Assembly: GCA_039920165.1 (NCBI GenBank)
Contig: JBDSEG010000395.1
Coordinates: forward strand, 1-5,703
From: JBDSEG01 sp039920165
GTDB lineage: Bacteria > Pseudomonadota > Gammaproteobacteria > Burkholderiales > Burkholderiaceae_C
Direction: 5' to 3'
DNA length: 5,703 nt
Shown: positions 4,794-5,703 of the stretch, in pieces
How positions within the stretch are numbered: the stretch's first letter is position 1
Layout of the letters: the number at the start of each line of letters is the position of its first letter
The notes under the pieces: model-generated
Told to the model about the DNA's origin: nothing
The model's input: only the letters and a program-made list of their open reading frames with translations
Databases searched by the model: none
Made by a program: the position numbers and the translations under genes

Positions 4794-5703
4794 GTGGCGA
4801 ACATCGGGGGATCGGTCGGCCGGGTCGAGCCGAATTCCATGCATTTCGAGGCGCCGCTTGCGCTGCGCAGCGGCGCGCAGTTGCGCGACTACACCCTCGC
4901 CTACGAAACCTACGGCACGCTCGCCCCAGACCGGCGCAATGCCGTGCTCGTGTGCCACGCGCTCAACGCCAGCCACCATGTCGCGGGCTGGCACGCCGAC
5001 GCGGACGGCGCGCCGATCAAGGGCAGCGAAGGGTGGTGGGACAACCTCGTCGGGCCTGGCAAACCGCTCGATACCGACCGCTTCTTCGTGATCGGCATCA
5101 ACAATCCGGGTTCGTGCTTCGGCTCGACCGGGCCGATGCAGGCCAACCCCGGCACGGGAGAGCCGTACGGCGCCGACTTCCCGGTCGTCACGGTCGAGGA
5201 CTGGGTCGATGCGCAGGCGCGCCTGCTGGACGCCCTGGGCATCGAACAGCTTGCCGCAGTGATCGGCGGCAGCCTCGGCGGCATGCAGGCACTCGCGTGG
5301 TCGATCCGTCATCCGCAGCGCCTGCGCCATTGCATCGCGATCGCCACCGCACCGAACCTGTCGGCGCAGAACATCGCCTTCAACGAAGTGGCGCGGCGCG
5401 CCATCGTCACCGACCCCGACTTCCATGCCGGCCACTACCTGCGCGAAGGCACGCTGCCGCGCCGCGGCCTGCGGGTGGCGCGGATGATCGGCCACATCAC
5501 CTACCTCAGCGACGATGCGATGGAAGCCAAGTTCGGGCGCGAACGCCAGCAGGGTGCGAGCGGTTTCAGCACGCAAGAGATCGAGTTCGCGATCGAGAGC
5601 TACCTGCGCCACCAGTCCGACAAGTTCAGCGAATATTTCGACGCCAACACCTACCTGCTGATCACCCGCGCGCTCGACTATTTCGACCCGGCGCGCGAGC
5701 ACG
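4794..5703 (+). CDS. metX: Homoserine O-acyltransferase MetX (3' truncated by window edge)
   Basis: MetX transfers an acetyl or succinyl group to the hydroxyl of L-homoserine, the first committed step of methionine synthesis, in the cytoplasm. It is an alpha/beta-hydrolase-fold enzyme. 303 residues are visible of a usual total near 375. Recognisable blocks are [23 protein letters not shown] (oxyanion region), [47 protein letters not shown], the nucleophile elbow [12 protein letters not shown] with Ser160, and [12 protein letters not shown]. The catalytic Asp and His lie beyond the right edge. The chosen start is GTG at 4794, with GGGG (4784-4787) 6 nt upstream, because [16 protein letters not shown] aligns with the family N-terminus ahead of the in-frame ATG at 4839; TTG at 4782 is less likely. 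Whether the donor is acetyl-CoA or succinyl-CoA cannot be decided here. Expression is probably controlled by the SAM-II riboswitch and terminator upstream. Confidence 0.95.
   Translation, partial: MANIGGSVGRVEPNSMHFEAPLALRSGAQLRDYTLAYETYGTLAPDRRNAVLVCHALNASHHVAGWHADADGAPIKGSEGWWDNLVGPGKPLDTDRFFVIGINNPGSCFGSTGPMQANPGTGEPYGADFPVVTVEDWVDAQARLLDALGIEQLAAVIGGSLGGMQALAWSIRHPQRLRHCIAIATAPNLSAQNIAFNEVARRAIVTDPDFHAGHYLREGTLPRRGLRVARMIGHITYLSDDAMEAKFGRERQQGASGFSTQEIEFAIESYLRHQSDKFSEYFDANTYLLITRALDYFDPAREH

Noticed and set aside
4779..5702. A 307-codon open frame on the minus strand antisense to metX
   Set aside because: The plus strand encodes unmistakable MetX motifs over the same bases. The antisense product has no recognisable domain and would run into the riboswitch terminator region.

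Overview
The window is GC-rich, tightly packed proteobacterial chromosome. The 3'-terminal homoserine acyltransferase most resembles betaproteobacterial MetX as I remember that family, so a betaproteobacterium is the best guess. I see no insertion sequence, phage gene, CRISPR array, tRNA or rRNA. The genes look like ordinary core and accessory chromosome. The most interesting part is the regulatory leader in front of metX.

Layout from left to right: (1) the 3' end of a glutathione S-transferase gene on the plus strand; (2) convergent to it, a minus-strand gene for an exported ABC-type substrate-binding protein with no permease or ATPase beside it; (3) divergent from that, a small exported protein of unknown function with a good ribosome binding site; (4) convergent to that, a minus-strand LuxR/NarL-type response regulator whose receiver domain has lost two conserved positions, with a 7-bp hairpin between the two stop codons; (5) further upstream on the minus strand, a 556-residue membrane-anchored FMN/Fe-S glutamate-synthase-like protein; (6) divergent from that, a leader of about 110 nt and then metX, which runs off the right edge.

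The metX leader holds a near-textbook SAM-II riboswitch aptamer (4685-4738): a P1 stem, a pseudoknot and the conserved AGCUAAAG stretch. A strong intrinsic terminator with six T follows 8 nt later (4747-4779). A TATACT -10 box ends 6 nt before the aptamer. Part of the aptamer (4707-4715) can pair continuously over 9 bp with the terminator's 5' side (4750-4758), giving a plausible antiterminator that excludes both the SAM-bound fold and the terminator. The simple reading is that high SAM stabilises the aptamer, the terminator forms, and the first committed step of methionine synthesis is switched off. SAM-II was described mainly in alphaproteobacteria, often thought to act on translation, so a transcription-attenuation layout here deserves checking.

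The other genes do not form an evident pathway with each other. Orientation alternates, apart from the regulator and the glutamate-synthase-like gene, which share a strand but are separated by 133 bp. All functional calls rest on motif recognition by eye; no database search was run.
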